Notes: a model not told the origin generated them from the sequence alone. Positions 1 through 14,269 are shown, numbered from the stretch's first letter. The stretch is DNA of 64,000 nt from Karalla daura (GCA_029224185.1 CM055202.1:2011798-2075797); one strand, 5' to 3'. Translations and numbers: made by a program.

Positions 1-129
1 ATGATGGAGAGTTGTGTTTTCTCAAGGATTTTGTGTCATCAGCTCTAAAATAACAGTTAATGCATCTCTGCTCAGGTTTGTATCTTTTTTTAAAAGAACC
101 TAAACATGTGTGTGTGTGTTTTCCTTTTT

Positions 130-132
<3 letters not shown>

Positions 133-166
<34 letters not shown>

Positions 167-205
167 GAGAATGATTAACGGACAGTTCATCTCCACCTCC
201 TCCTC

Positions 206-236
<31 letters not shown>

Positions 237-662
237 TCTCTCTCTCCATGGCTCATCTGTGTCCTGTTGCCAACCTCTCCTCCCCTTGACTCCGTCTCCA
301 GACCCCGTCCTCGTGTCTCTTCACACTCCATAGACAGGAAGTCACAATGATTTATGCCTTTGTGCGAGGGTGAGTGTGTGTGTGTGTGTGTGTGTGTTAT
401 GGAGTTTCACCGTGTGGACCCGTGTCAGGATATAACTCTCTCGGAGCTGCAGCCTCTCTCAGAATGCCAGGCTGACGTTAATTGGAGCGCAGCTTTCCTA
501 AAATGAAATTTTCGCTGGTTTTCTTGTAACTCAGCAGCTCGGGTGATGGATCGAGTCGTTACGAGCCAGAGAAGCTTTGTCTCAGCCGCCGTTCAGAGCT
601 CACACGGATGACACGGTTATCTGTTTGTTGCAGCAAATAAGCAGCGGCGTGGAGTCTCTGAT

Positions 663-728
<66 letters not shown>
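133..728. repeat. Four microsatellites near the window start
   Basis: (CA)15 at 133-162, (CT)n at about 207-247, (GT)n at 371-397 and (CA)33 at 664-728. Sequence between them is non-coding. Confidence 0.9.
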
Positions 729-729
<1 letters not shown>

Positions 730-2980
730 CAGTGACACCCCTCCACAGCAGCTGGAGTTAGGTAAGACTTAGAAACTGAACTCAGAGCAGCAACAGTTCC
801 TGTTGATTGTCCCACTGGGACCATTCGCTTTCCTCTGTCAGGAAACAGTTAATTGAATCAATGTTACATCTTAAATCTTCCTCACAAACCTTTTCTTTTC
901 GGTTATACATCTGTGTCTGTCTAAAAGCACCTAACAATCAGTCGAGCTTTATTCTGGAAGGTTAACTAGACTGGCTGCACGACTAGTTGTAGCTGACCCT
1001 CAGGAGATAACTCCAGTCTGTGGGTATCAGCCCACCTGGTGCTGGCTGTACCTGGGCTGGCCTGGCCCCGCCCCCTGAGAGCCTGGGACCGCCCAGGCCA
1101 TGCCCCTACACTGTCCTACACAGACCCAGAGCTGATACCTGCATATTGAGTTCCCTCCAGTTTGGACAAGTTCATAGCACCTTTCTCCTCGCCTTCATGG
1201 TAACCAGCATCCTAGAGAGGTCACAGATAACAGTGAAGAACGTTTGATCCGTCAGCTTCATCCTTCTCAAAGATGGCGGCACAAGTGGAAAGTGGAAACA
1301 TTCAACAACCTCATCATTATGATTATTATACACATTACAATATGCATCACTACAATATGTACCACGCATTGTGAATGTGATGTTCTTTTCTTATCATTTT
1401 TGGCAGCTGTACTAAATTGTCTCCTTTCTGTGATTAATCTTATTTATCTGAGTATTTATCATTTGCTGTTGAGGGTGGAAAATGTTGAATAGAGGACAAC
1501 TCAAGCTACACTTTTTGATTGTTTTTTTAATTAAGCACATTACTTTAAGAAGTCACTTTTTACTAGCATTGTTTTAAAATATATCGGAATATACTCTATA
1601 TGGTATGTATTATATATCTCTCAGAGTTTTACATAGATCAAAGAGGTACATGTTGCTCCAAATTGGACAGTGAGCGTAGCCTCTTCTTCTCCTGTCAGGT
1701 CTGTGTTTCTCTCTTAATCCCGGGCTCAGAGTTCAGACTGTCGGTCCAGGTTCATCAGCCCGTCCGGGTCTGAGTGACGCAGGGCGTCTGCATTCAACAA
1801 CCGTCCACCTACGAGAGACCAGCGACACAAATGAAAACAGCTGCCTCTCAATGTTTCTACAACCTCTGCAGCCAGGGGCAGCGACAACTCTCCAGCTCCT
1901 TCATCCGAGGCATAAAAATTTCATTATTGTCAAAGTCTATTAGTCTTTATTCCCAGTGATGCTAAGCATCCATTTGTACTTCAGAATAATGTCATTTTTT
2001 AATATCCTTGCCGGGAAGCAGGGAGAAGAAAAGTACAACGGCAAGTTAATTAAATTTGGAACATTCCAGATTTTAATCACTGACTTGAGAGGTAACAGAA
2101 TGGAGAGAAACGCTAAACAGTGATTTTCTGCCCGCGCCCACCTAAAGAGTGTGAGAGGAAGGCATGTGTTCCATTAGACGCTCCCTCTTCCAGAGGTTCA
2201 AAGGAAAAGCTGAGGCATTTTAAATTAGACATGGGCCCCTGTACTTCTTGACTAGTTTTATCAGCAATTACATTACTCATCTCCAAATCACACACTCTCA
2301 TCATGCTTAATCGAGCAAAAATTGGACACACGAGAAAAAATAATTATGCTGCCCTCTTCCATCAAAGAAATGTCTTCATAAATACAGGAGCCATGTTCTG
2401 GGATTTTTTTCCTTCCTCTTCTTTTTCTTCCTCTTCACACTGAGAACACTGAGCGCTGCTCATTTCAACCAATTTTGGGATTTTTTTTTTCCAAGGACAC
2501 TCACTCATTATGGTTATTATAGGTAACTTCTGTTGAGCTGGAAGAGGCTTTTTGGTGCCCGTTCACAAGTACCGGCAAACTGACAAATGACTTCAATTAG
2601 ACGTGAACAGCAAAAGTTTCTTTGTGCTGATGTTCTGGGGCGTGTGCGTGTGCAGTGGTCAGTGCGTCTCAAGCTGGTTCTGTTCTCTGTGAACGTGCAA
2701 AAACCCAAATATCAAGAAGAAGAAGAGAAACTCAGATGTCACTCTGCATCCTAACGGGATCGGTCTGTTTCCACGTTTCAGGCATTTTGGGGGAATGATT
2801 TAAAGAAATGAAGTCCAAAGTCTCTGGTCAAGTTGAAGTTGAAGTGAAGCCATGAAGAGGTATCGAAATAGTCGCTCTGACCTCTGGGAAACAGGAATCA
2901 TTTATTTATTTATTATTTCTATGTTTTGCATAATTTAAAAAATCAAACAAGTAATGGAATAATAACTGAGCACAGCCCTG

Positions 2981-2982
<2 letters not shown>
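729..2982. other. Gene-free stretch
   Basis: Short open frames are random in composition. An AT-rich patch lies at about 1,500-1,640 and a GC-box-like GGCCCCGCCCCC near 1,061. Nothing else is supported. Confidence 0.6.
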
Positions 2983-3018
<36 letters not shown>

Positions 3019-3175
3019 GTGTGTATGTGCATGCGTGTGTGTGTGTGCGTGTGCTTGTGCGTGTGTGTGCATGTGCTTGTGCTTGTGCTTGTGCTTGTGC
3101 GTGTGTGTGTGTGTGTGCGTGTGTGTGTGCGTGTGTGTGTGTGTGTGCGTGTGTGTGTGCGTGTATGTGTGCGCA

Positions 3176-3203
<28 letters not shown>
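2983..3203. repeat. Compound GT/GTGC/TTGTGC microsatellite
   Basis: A 220-base imperfect array of GT with GTGTGC and TTGTGC blocks. All six frames are open through it, producing spurious Cys/Val and His/Thr frames. Confidence 0.95.
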
Positions 3204-3206
<3 letters not shown>

Positions 3207-4298
3207 AACATGCGCTCAGCAGCAGCAGTGCAGCTGCTCAGGTCTCTGCTGAAAGAAGCTCTTTGATGGGTTCTTATAGAGATACAACAGACAGAGCTGC
3301 TCCGCTCTGACTCTCAGAAACGCACAATACAGACGCTGATTGTGGTGACAGCTCCTCCTTGGGCAAAGCGTTTTAATGGCTGTTTTAGAACTTTCAGAAG
3401 AACAGAATCAGAAAATCAAAAGCAGGAGGAGGGAGAAGAGAGAGCGGGGGATTGGAAAGAAGATATTTAAATGACTTTATCCTGATCCTGAACACTCAGC
3501 TCGCTTCAAGAGAAGCAGACTGTGCCACTCGGGCTTTGGCTGGATTTGCTGGGGAACCATGTTGGGCTGGATGGAGAGCTGCTCCAGCTGCAGCCGGACT
3601 CACTCTGCCTCTCTGTCTGAAGAGCCGTGAGCCTGGTGTTCCTCCTCTGCATCCTGCTCTGGTCAAAGCTGAGCCGCCCTCACTGAGGAGCTAAAGGAGC
3701 TAAAGCTAAAGCTGCTTCACTGCACTTTACATGTAAGAAACAACCTGACAGTCTTCACAAAGTGAGTGAATATCACAGGTTGCATGATATGATACCATCA
3801 TTAGTATCATAGGAAAACAAAATATGAAAGTGGTGATAAGAGGTGGCTCAACATGACAAAACATGACTTTACATTACTTTATATGACTACATGTGACTTC
3901 ACATGATAAAAAGAGACTCGTAACGATGTTTGAGCAACATTTTAAAACAATATTCAGGCTTTGTTCATTTCCAGGGTTTATAGAAAAGCAGTTGCTGACT
4001 GTCCCTGCAATCCTGGGAGAAGATCTATAAGGTGTGCGTCACAGTCCAACTCTCTTCTCAGAGAAAAGAGGAAGTATAGAAACCCATTATTAATTCATGA
4101 ATGTCATGATAAAAGAGAGAACAAGCCTCAGAGTTGAAGGGAAGGCGCACGTTGTGATTCTTGACTGTTCGAACTCCTCGAACCGACTTTCACTGATGTC
4201 ACCAAAAGCAGCGTGTTCTGTTTCTGGTTTAAAGTGATCCACAAAGGGTTAACAGACAACCATCATCGAGGTGATCACGAGTGAATTAAGGCTTGAAA

Positions 4299-4301
4299 TG
4301 T

Positions 4302-4339
<38 letters not shown>

Positions 4340-4354
4340 AAGAGAGAGAGAGAG
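4299..4354. repeat. (TG)n-(GA)n compound microsatellite
   Basis: TG repeats switch directly to GA repeats near 4,327. Confidence 0.95.
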
Positions 4355-4779
4355 CTAGCTTCTATTTTAGCTTCTATTTATTTATCTTTATTTATCTTTA
4401 CATTCCAACGTTGTTTGTGTCAGGTTGTTTTCCTGCCTCACTCTGCACGTCTCCACCTGGACTCACAGATCCTCGACCGATTTCCGATCTGTGTGAGTGT
4501 GGACCAGGACGTGTCCAGGATCTTCTCGTCTGTCCAGTGGAAACGTTGGAGGCGGGAGGCGGGAGGGAGCAGCTGTTTCCACGGCGACCGGTTGCAACCT
4601 GAAGCTGGAGTCGGTGCGGAGACTGATCCACCGGCCGGAGCGACAATTACAGCGAGTGTTAGGCGATGGAGGCTGTTATTGAACTGTGGGGAACTCCAGA
4701 CCTCCTCTCTGTTCCAGAGAAATCAGTAAAGGTAGAAAAAGAAAGAGAGAAACAGACAGAGAGGGGAGGAAACGCAGTT

Positions 4780-5075
4780 TCAATTTAACAGCTTTTCAAT
4801 TGTCTAATTGCCTTTCTTCCTACATGCCGCCTCGGTGTCTTTCATCTCGCCAACACAGGCTCGACGCTGGTTTCTTTATCGTCTCCTCTTTGCTTTGCCT
4901 TTAATTAGCGGCCCTTCATCCCGCTGCACTGAGGGTGGAGGAGCACCGTCGTCTATTAATTCAAACCCTGACATTAATTCTTGCCCTCGCCTCTGCCCTC
5001 AAAGCCTCAGAATCTGCTTCATTATTCGCCTCTCACTTAGCGGCGAGAACGCAGCCAGAAGGAAAGCGTAGCGAC
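4780..5075. promoter_or_regulatory. TAAT-rich conserved-element-like segment
   Basis: Several homeodomain-type cores occur within 300 bases, including TTTAATTAGC, TATTAATTCA and CATTAATTCT. The sequence is balanced, complex and free of simple repeats, unlike most of the surrounding DNA. Open frames across it look random. Conservation is not shown and would need alignment to other fish. Confidence 0.25.
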
Positions 5076-6671
5076 GCTCTGCCTCTGACACGTTCTGTCA
5101 TTTACTAGGAGGAGAATATATTCACATAAATAAGTGAGCAAATTATCAAACCACTGTCTGACCCTCCCTCAGAAAAGTTTCTCTGCTCTGATTCTCTGCT
5201 CTGTGTGTGTGTTTGGACACACGTCCTCTCGTTTGATCTCCAGGTTTGTCTTCAGGCTCCAGACAATGAGAGAGAGGCGTGCCCCGTGGCCCCAGGACCA
5301 CAGGTGACATCACAGAGCTTCATCCTGATAGACCTGTGATGTCAACACATGTACAGGTCTAGCAGCAGACGCAGTAAATGACAGTGTCCTCTCACTCTGT
5401 ATCCAGCATCATCTGCTGCTCTGATGAACACAGACAGCACGCGCTCTTGTTTCTTTCTTCATATTTTGATAGAGATTCACGTTCATCTACGATGGGCAGG
5501 AGTCTGTTTGATTGACAGGACAAGCTGCTGTCAATCAAACACAAATATATCAATCACCAGCAACAATTTATTTAATTGTTTTTAAGCATTTGCAGAATTG
5601 TTTACTTTAACATAGAAAATAAGAACGTACTAAAAACTTTCCCCAGCAGGATCAAACAGTGTCGGGCTAGCTTGTGTGTGCTTTTTCTATAACTTCATTG
5701 TGTTGCCAACCCATTTAATTCTGCTACTAAATTGGATAAAACTCAAAACAGACTTCATTTCATGCTTCTTGCTGTTGTGGTTTTGCAGCTTTTTTGAACG
5801 TCGTATTATCCGACCCAGAACGGATTCATCTGACGCTCTACAGGAAACTGACGGCTCTGTCAGCTTCAAGAAGAGAGGCAAGCAGAGAGGGTTTGGTCAT
5901 CTCCGAGTTTTGAAAACTTCTTTGACTTGAAGTACGATGCATGAAGTGTTGATGATGTGTGATGGAGAAACTTTCCTGCCCATATGGGACATATACTGTG
6001 TATGCACATATATCTGCATACATATCTGACGTTTTTCAAAGTCTGTTCTCAGTCTGAACACTCAACAAAGACGTAATACATCTTTGTTCTTCATCTTCTT
6101 TCCTTTCAGTCAACTAAAGTCACATTAAGTCATGTACTGGCTGGCGTAAAGTCCGATAGCATCGTGTTTACATTCTAATGTGAACAACCAGCAGAAACAT
6201 GGGATCTGGAACAAATGGCAACAAAAGGGGACTGAGCTCTGAGACCTGCAGTAGGGTGGCGTGTCTCCCTGTGGTTGGACGGGCTGCTGGTCTGTCTGTC
6301 ACCTGTGGCCGGCCTGTTAGCCGACGTCTGCAGCCTCCTCTCAACATCCCATTACCCCGACACGCTGGAGAAGCAGGCGACGAGTGACGGAGCCAGAGGG
6401 GATGACGACAGGGTCCCAGGCCACATTCCCGCCCCGGGCTGCTCCTCTGGGGAGGCACAGGGGCCAGGGGCCAGGGGCCCCGGGGCCCAGTGCTGACGGA
6501 CGTCCAGGTGGGCCCGGAGAGCGAGGCCTCGACAGCAGATGGAGGATGGAACCAGAGGGAGACGCGGCACAGCTGAAGCTGAGGGCGAGCTGAGGGCTGA
6601 GTTACAGGGGGGACGTTTAGACGGTCAGCACTATTTCTCAAAGGAGTATGAAAGAAGTATTACTCCTTGTT

Positions 6672-6868
6672 TACATTGAAGTTATGGAACACTGGTTTCA
6701 TCAGAAATGCCTCAGAGTCTCTCCTACAATCCTGTTTTTAGCTGAGGGAATATTACGCTCTGTCTCTGCCGAGTTCTGGCTCCTTTCATGCTGATCTGGC
6801 AACCACATGCAGGCTTTACTGCAGCCCACATGAATGATCATGTGACTTCACGTTCCTTACTTAGAAAT
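6672..6868 (-). repeat. Unnamed interspersed repeat, copy 1 (reverse orientation)
   Basis: Read on the minus strand, this copy shows the family order: TGATCATTCATGTG, then GTTGCCAGATCAGCATGAAA, then GGAGCCAGA, CAGGATTGTA, and a terminal ATTTCTGATGAAACCAG followed by GTTCCA. The same blocks appear in the same order at 27.7, 55.6, 58.3 and 60.8 kb. Confidence 0.6.
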
Positions 6869-7000
6869 GCAGCGTAGCAACCTTCCCCTCCACTGAGCGG
6901 GGACTGAAAAAAAGGTTTGTAGTGCATATGTGACTCGTATCAATGATACCAGCATTTTAATGAGCTGCCATTGTGGATGTGTGTTTATTAGTGATATTCC

Positions 7001-7003
<3 letters not shown>

Positions 7004-7083
<80 letters not shown>
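7004..7083. repeat. (GT)40 microsatellite
   Basis: About 40 perfect GT units. Confidence 0.97.
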
Positions 7084-7084
<1 letters not shown>

Positions 7085-8096
7085 AGTGGCCTCTCTCACT
7101 ACAGGAAGGTCAACATGTGTTTTCTCAGTGTCAAGATAAATGTGTGAGTGGATCTGTCCATGCACACCCCGTGTTATTTGTGTGTGTGAGCATATTTTCT
7201 TGTTGTCGAGCTGAACTTTTCCTGGAGCGATGCAGCTCATTAAATGTGAGAGAAATGTCATCGTTGTGTTGTCTGGTCACTGATAGATGTGATCACTGCT
7301 TCTCTGTGGGAGTCTGAGACCATGTCTTCATTCTGCTGGAAACCTCCATGATGTTAACTTGTAATTATTTATCTGTCTGTCCCTGCTCTGTTCTTGACAC
7401 GTTTAATTCACTTTGGTTACGTTGTAAGTGCAGATAATTTGACCCCGCAGGACGTTCTGGTTACGGTATGATTAAATAATTGAATAAGATACGGATTCCT
7501 CCCAGAAATAACGTCCCTGGTGAGGAGAGGTCAGATATCTGATCAGTCGCGTTGCAAGGCAGCATCTCCTGCAATCTCAGAGGTGCATCCACAGTTTCTG
7601 CTGCATCGATTGTCTGATGAAACTCCGAGCTGAGCCGAGTCTGCTCGGCCTCAGCGCTGAACCCGGCAGCGCCTGCGACTCAGCTGCCTCTGCAGAACAC
7701 ACTTCTCCTCTCATCAGCTGCATTATCAGCTCGCAATAAATAAAACATCAGCTCCGAGATGCCAGGAAACAAAGGAGTGCCATACGTTCACTGTTTAAAT
7801 CAGAACATCAAAGGTAAATAGAGCAAAAGAGATTGTTATACACTCGCTTCAAAATTAACTCGACGTAATGAGAAAACGTCTGAATTATACATGAAAGCAT
7901 CTTAACTCTTTACATAGAAACATTTTAGTGGCAGGTCTGGGAGAGGCAATGAAAGAAAACATGTTTGATGCCTCTGCAAAGTAAAGTCGTGTACGTGCTT
8001 TAAACTGGTGTCCGTCATTCATTATTTACTGGGACAGCAGCTCGTAGACCTCCCGCCTGTCACTGGCTTCTGAGTGAGAGTCAGGACTCCTGTCAG

Positions 8097-8188
<92 letters not shown>

Positions 8189-10139
8189 GCCTGTCCAGGC
8201 TGCAGCGCTGCAGTTTAGCGGCGTCGGTCACAAACACCCAGAGCAACGTAAACATGTTTGACAGCAGCGCCTCCCCACAGTCACCTGATACCAGCAACAC
8301 AGAGCGTCCCTGAAGCCTCTGGATTCCTCCACGGACAGCGTCTTTCTGAGCTGGAGGCCATGATGGGGGAGTGAGGACCTATCACTCAGCCAGTATCCCC
8401 CCCCCCCCGGGTCTGGGCTGCTTGTGCCTCCTCCCTGAGGTTAATGCTTTGAACACCTGCGTTTCTGAGTGAGGAGAGATGAGCTTGTTTTGGCCTCAGA
8501 ATCACAAGTTGACACAGTCCTCGTCACACAGCGTCACACAGCTACTGAGCTGGAGGATGGAGGGCCGTCTACACAGAGACAGAGCTTCACCCAAAAAACA
8601 TCTTTATTCTCAATAGTTTTAAGAAAAAACACCTACTTTCGAATATCTACATCCACATGTTCCACTGAAAATGACTCAAAGCGCTGCAGTACGCATGCCA
8701 GGCCTGAGTGTGGCGCTGTGACACACTCACACTGCTACTCACACCAGAGAAGAAGCAGACAGCACACACCTGATGTGTCGTCATCTTCTGCTCGCCGTTC
8801 TTCTACAAAAGCAGATTTTCTAAAAAAAATTGTGTTTAGCTCCAAAATATCGTGTAGCTTCTGTAGCAGCACAAGCCTGAACTGTGTTTGGTCCAGCTGT
8901 GGTTGCCAGGGTAACGGAGAGAGAGGCGGGGCTTTCATCCTTTGACAAAATATCCATCTTGCTTGTCTGTATGAATACACAGTGGTAGAATAAGCTCACA
9001 GTCAAACAGGAGATGCAAACTTTAAGAGGTGGTCTGTGCCACCTTCTTACTTTGTTCACATCCACTTTAATAATTTGAGTTTCTGAAATGCAGACATGAA
9101 TGAGGCCAAGATGATGTTTTTGGGGCCATCTGAACCATCTGTTGTTATTCAACAAAGCCGAGGTGACAGTGTCGCCTCTAAAGGATGAAGGAGCTGTGGT
9201 AAAGTCTGCAGTGATGTGACAGAGTAACAGAGGATTGAAAGAGCGTTTCTCAGCGCTTCGACCCACAGTTCAGCCAGCGTCAATGATAAAACACAAAGAC
9301 AGAGAATAGAGAAAATGTTAAAGCGACCAAGTAGTGCAAAGATATAAAAGCGGCTGAAACGTGCAAAACTGGAACAAACCAGACGAGGACCAGCAGCAGT
9401 GAGTGAGTGTGTTCACTGTGCAGAGCTTCTCGAGACAAAGAGGCTGCAGAGATGGAGTCTGTGTTTACCGTGTCATCACAGCGGAGTCGATAACTTCTGC
9501 GGTTCAGCTGTGGTTCGCCCGTCCCGGGACCTCCCCCTCTCACCTCCCCTGTCGTCAGTGTTTACCACTCTAATTCACTCCCCGCTCCGTTTGACTATTC
9601 ACGATGACTGGACTGTGATCTGCGCCTCGCGGCCCCACAGGGATGACTATTTGCAAATATTGTTTGCTCTCCTGTGACCTCTGTCACTCAGGGAACGCTC
9701 ATAAATTACTTCCTGAAACACGATCCAAGCCTCAGTCATTATTTGCCAAAACATGAAGAGTTTTAGCTCTGAGGTTTGTGTTTTTTTAACTTTTGATGGA
9801 GTCTTTGTTGTAGGAAAAAAACAATAGACCTTTTGGCTCATTCAAACACCAAATATTGTCTCTGATTCAAGTGTTTAGTCTCATCTCGGATGGTTCAAAG
9901 AAAATAAACACGTTTGTACCGAAGCGCAGCCCCTGAATCTTAATCTGCATCACGAGTTCCCAGAATTTCCTTTTAGTTTCTTACAGTAAAAAGACATCAG
10001 ATGTTAAGGTACAGAGCGCTTTATAGATGTAATCACCCCCGGGAGCTTGTTGCTATGGGGATGAGATTAACTTATCTTCTTTTGGTGTCAACACAAAAGG
10101 AAAACAAACAGTAGAAAAAACAGAGTTCTCATCAGATAT
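7084..10139. other. Gene-free stretch
   Basis: Contains the CT microsatellite at 8.1 kb. A 158-codon frame near 8,469-8,945 shows no recognisable domain. Nothing else is supported. Confidence 0.6.
8097..8189. repeat. (CT)n microsatellite, possible triplex-forming tract
   Basis: About 42 nearly perfect CT units on the + strand, a long mirror-symmetric homopurine/homopyrimidine run. Confidence 0.97.
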
Positions 10140-10560
10140 GGCTCCCAAGGCTCGGGTATGTTTCATTATCACCCGAGTGCTCAGCGGACGCTAAAAGGCT
10201 CCAGAGGTCCCTCGGCCGCACAAAGACGGACAAAAACACATGCCAAACAACTTATTACAGATAGAGAACAACACTGCACTTCATTTTGCCTCTAATTACA
10301 CTAATGGAAGTCCCTTTGTAGGCCCTAGTGCTTCCAAACGGTGGAGCTAAGAGGATAGGCTCTCTGCTAAAGGCCCCCATTGTGCTGGGTAAGCCCCCGG
10401 CTTAGACCTGGAGGGAGACGGGACCAGCCGTAATTAGTTTAGCTCCCGAGCCGCTTCACGTCGTGCCAGGAGAGGGCTTTGCCCAGTGAAAGGTGTCTCC
10501 ATGGGGCTCTCTGGCTGAAACGAGGGTGGATCATCTACTAAAGGTCCAGCAGGGTGGGAG
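10140..10560. promoter_or_regulatory. Complex non-repetitive segment resembling a conserved non-coding element
   Basis: About 420 bases of high-complexity sequence carry clustered homeodomain-like cores (CTCTAATTACACTAATGG, CCGTAATTAGTTTAG) and no repeats. No coding potential is seen on either strand. The reading as an enhancer is inference from composition only. Confidence 0.25.
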
Positions 10561-11699
10561 AGAGGAAGGGGAGGGCAGGAGATTCCTAACCTCCTCTCTG
10601 GCATGATGGGACTAAAGAGGACGAGGGGGGACTCTCACAATACAGGTGGTTAGATGAGTGAAGAGACCTAATTATGGTGGAATATTCACCCAGTCTCTGA
10701 GACCAACGGCCCTCTAGGAGAACGCATGGGATAAAAGTCAAGGACCCATTAAAAGACCTGAAGGAGCGCGCACACACACACACACACACAGACTGTTTTT
10801 CAACATGTAAATGAGATCACACACACAATGCGATTCCTCGTTGGTTTCCTTATCCAAAGTTTCCACAGTGAAATTCCATAAACGATAGTGAAGTCAACAC
10901 AGAGCTTAAAGTTTCCCTCCACCATCAAAGCAGACGTCACCTGACCTCAGCTCCACTGCTGATTGGCTGAAACTGCAAAATAATTAAAAAAAAAAGTAGT
11001 GTCATAGCATGATGTCATTACTCAATGCAACATAGTGGAACTGATAAACTGAATTACTAAACAGCTGTGCTAACAGTCCTAAGGAATCAGTCTTTTGCAC
11101 CGCAAATTATTTTGGTTTTCAGTGAGATTAAAAAAAGACTTAGATTAAGAAGTGTTAGATAATTTATCATGTTAATTTCTTGCTTTAAGTGTTTGACTTT
11201 ACATGATATTCCTAAATGAACTAAACTTCACATCTTATTTCAAGAAACTTTGTCAAGTGAAACTATCCTGCTGCTTGGACACATCATGTCTCTTGTTTTA
11301 AATAGTTTTTCCCTCAGATTTATTGTTAAATCTCATTTTTAGAAAGCTTTTTCTTTTTTTGCAGAGCTCTGAAACCAAACCGGCTCTCGATTCCCACCCC
11401 GACTTCACACATTTCATTATTCCATGAGAGACTTCCCTCTCAGGCAGCGCTTCAACAGGCTATTTCACAGCGTAAACACACTTGTAACCACACTGTCGTC
11501 CATATGGAAATGGCAAGTCAAACTTATTCATGGAAAACAGACAGAAAACACTGCATGTAATGGGAATGTTTAACATCCTGCCTGGGCTTCCCAATGTTTG
11601 TCTTAACCAGAGTTGTTTTCCATTTTCATTTAGGTTTTTTTTCCCACTGTGGATGTTGTCTTTGGGAGTTGGGTCGTTCACACCTCAGTGAGCAACGTC

Positions 11700-12600
11700 A
11701 ATGGTTCCCAACCCAAAGTCGGCCATTTTTCTCAGCCCTTTGCCCTGTTTGAATGGATACCCTCTCCCCTCATTTACCCTCCACGTGAAAGAAAAGGGTC
11801 TAAATAATCTCCCCTGGCTTTAATCAGCCCAGCTCAGGAGGATTGCACAGAGCCGGGCAGTTTGTGCCTTTGTGCCGGCCTCGACTGTCTTGATTCCGTT
11901 GGCATTTTCTGGCGAGGTCCACCACCCGGGGCCTTTTTAATTTGCTCTCTATTGACTCCGTGTTAATTGGGTTTGGGGAGAGATGCATCCAGATTTCAAC
12001 CTCGAGTTCAGACATCTTAAACCTTTTATTGTGTTTTTCACACGTTTCACAAAAGATGCACAGCCTGCTGCGAGGGCGGCGAGGCGAGGGGAAGGGGAGG
12101 AGTGGGAACACGGAGGAGGGGAGACACTGGAAGAAAGGGAGGAGTCCTCCATTCACGCTCTGAACTGTATGTTTGAGAAAGGGGCAGATAACAACCCGGG
12201 GGATTTCTAAGCTGTTAATCAACACCGCCTTGCTCTTGGCAGCGCTGCGATTGGGTGATCTCATAGGTTAACAAGGCCACGAGTGAATTATCTCTCTCTC
12301 TATCTGACTCCGGTTCCACCTGCTTTTAACATTCTTCCGCAGTCCGTGGCTGCATATTTGTTCTGGAAAAGTTATGTATTTTAAGAATTAAATGCACACA
12401 GCTGCATTGTGACTGGAATGTCACTGGATCGCCCAGGAGCACATCTGGAGGTCGTCTAGTGACGTCCTCCACCTCCCCAGGAGGAGAGCAGTAATTAGAG
12501 CTCGGAGCGGCGTGTTAGACGGCCCAGGAGCTGCTAGGATGTGTGGAAGGAGAGTTAGGGGACCGAGTGATGGTAGCCAAGCTACTCAACTGGCCCACAC
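11700..12600. promoter_or_regulatory. Long complex segment resembling a cluster of conserved non-coding elements
   Basis: This 900-base stretch has few simple repeats and contains homeobox or forkhead-like cores such as TTTAATCAGC, GTTAATTGGG, CTGTTAATCAACACC and CAGTAATTAGAG. A purine-rich patch lies near 12,070-12,140. A 146-codon frame runs across it on the minus strand, but it resembles no protein family and is judged random. Confidence 0.25.
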
Positions 12601-13069
12601 TCTTGTAAGTGTCTAGCTGTGCTCTTTAAAATATCTGAAACCAGATGGCAAAGGTTTTAATAACGTCCTCATATATGGTCGGACACTTGGACGTGTCATT
12701 ACGTTATGATTTATGGGCTTGTAATGGAACGTGAGGCGGTCTGAACAAGCTACTGAGCGCAGCGTTGGATATAATGAGATGATAGGTTCAAAAGTGTGAA
12801 ATACAGCAAAAAAAACACAAAAATAAAAACACACCCAGACATGTGGTTTTCATCCCTAGGCGACAGAGCTCTTGGAGCTCTTGGAAGTGGAGTTATTTCC
12901 AGTGGCCCAGCTCCTCATCATAACGTCCTGCGACCCTGCGATTCTTGTCTTCTTGATGGATTATTTGCTCCCTCGTCCCTTCTCTCTTTTTTTTTTTTGC
13001 TGTAATAGCATCTTGTTGAGGTCACATTCACTTCACCGGGAGGATTGATTGGCAACACACTGCCTCTTT

Positions 13070-13262
<193 letters not shown>

Positions 13263-13308
13263 CTGCCTTTTATTGCCTCTTTCTCCATGTTTATGTGTGC
13301 GGTTACAC

Positions 13309-13390
13309 AGAGTGTGTGTGTGTGTGTGTGTGTGTGCGTATGTGTGTGTGTGTGTGTGGGTGGGGGGGGTGGGGGGGGGGGCTGGGGGTC
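13309..13390 (+). repeat. (GT)n tract followed by a G-run
   Basis: GT repeats to about 13,357 change into four closely spaced runs of G (13358-13389), a strong potential G-quadruplex on the + strand. Confidence 0.9.
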
Positions 13391-13993
13391 TAACTGATAC
13401 AAATGGAGTGTCCTGGTTGGGGCAGCGGGGTGTTTAAGTGTGTAATCGGTTGTTGCCTTCCCTGCAGACCCACAGGCCAGACGGCTGGAAGTCAGCGCTA
13501 AAAGAATCATGAAATCCCAGCAATTTGAGAATGCACCCCGAGGAATCTCATTAAGTGGCTCCACACGTCGATGGCGCAGCCTCACACTGCTGTTTTCCTA
13601 GCAGAGCGGGAGCAGTCCATGGAGGATTTAACTGGATAATGGTATTGGTTTCACATCAGCGCGGGAGCAGGAAGACCAGAGTGGATAAGCAGTGAGGACA
13701 GACTCCCTCTCTCTCTCCCTCCCGCTCTCTTTGCTCCCCTTCTCTCCCCTTCTCACCCACTTCTTGACTGAGTAATTATTCCTTAAGCCCACCTACCCAG
13801 GCAACAAAAATAGAATTGATTTCCCATTATGTGAAGCATCGCTCCTGCTGTGGAGGTCCGTCGGGGTGAGCAGGCAGCGTCTGACCTGAGAGCCTGCGCC
13901 CGGCTGCTGCACAGGCCTATCGACGTGATCCCGGGCTTCATTTCCCAAAACAAAGCAGACACGCTGTTGCTACATCTCGCTGCCCTCCAACAT

Positions 13994-14091
13994 AGAGGGA
14001 GAGAGAGGGAGAGAGAGGGAGAGAGAGGGAGAGAGAGGGGGAGAGAGGGAGAGAGAGGGAGAGAGAGGGAGCGAGAGGGAGAGAGAGGGAG
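13994..14091 (+). repeat. 10-bp GAGAGAGGGA minisatellite
   Basis: About ten tandem units of GAGAGAGGGA, one with GCGAG. It is pure purine on the + strand. Confidence 0.9.
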
Positions 14092-14269
14092 CCGGGCCCA
14101 CTCGACCACACACTGCTGCGTTTATTGACTTTGAGATGTGAGAGTCTGAAAAGATCTCTGCTCTGATACAATGTCAAGATAGTGATGGAGCAAAGTATTA
14201 GTGTTATTCTCTACTGTGGCAGAGGGCACAAAGTTGCTGTTTCTCGGGTTGACATTACTTTAGATACTC

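Larger units (their letters stand above)
3204..6671. other. Gene-free stretch
   Basis: Apart from the TG/GA repeat at 4.3 kb and the TAAT-rich segment near 4.9 kb, a loose ACATGAC-like tandem occurs at about 3,845-3,905. No exon with matching splice phases was seen. Confidence 0.6.

Noticed and set aside
2906..3310. Overlapping frames of Cys/Val or His/Thr repeats
   Set aside because: They are translations of a GT/CA microsatellite that is open in all frames. The same applies to frames at 6.9-7.3, 13.3, 28.8-29.3, 32.0, 40.5, 42.1, 43.5 and 53.0 kb.
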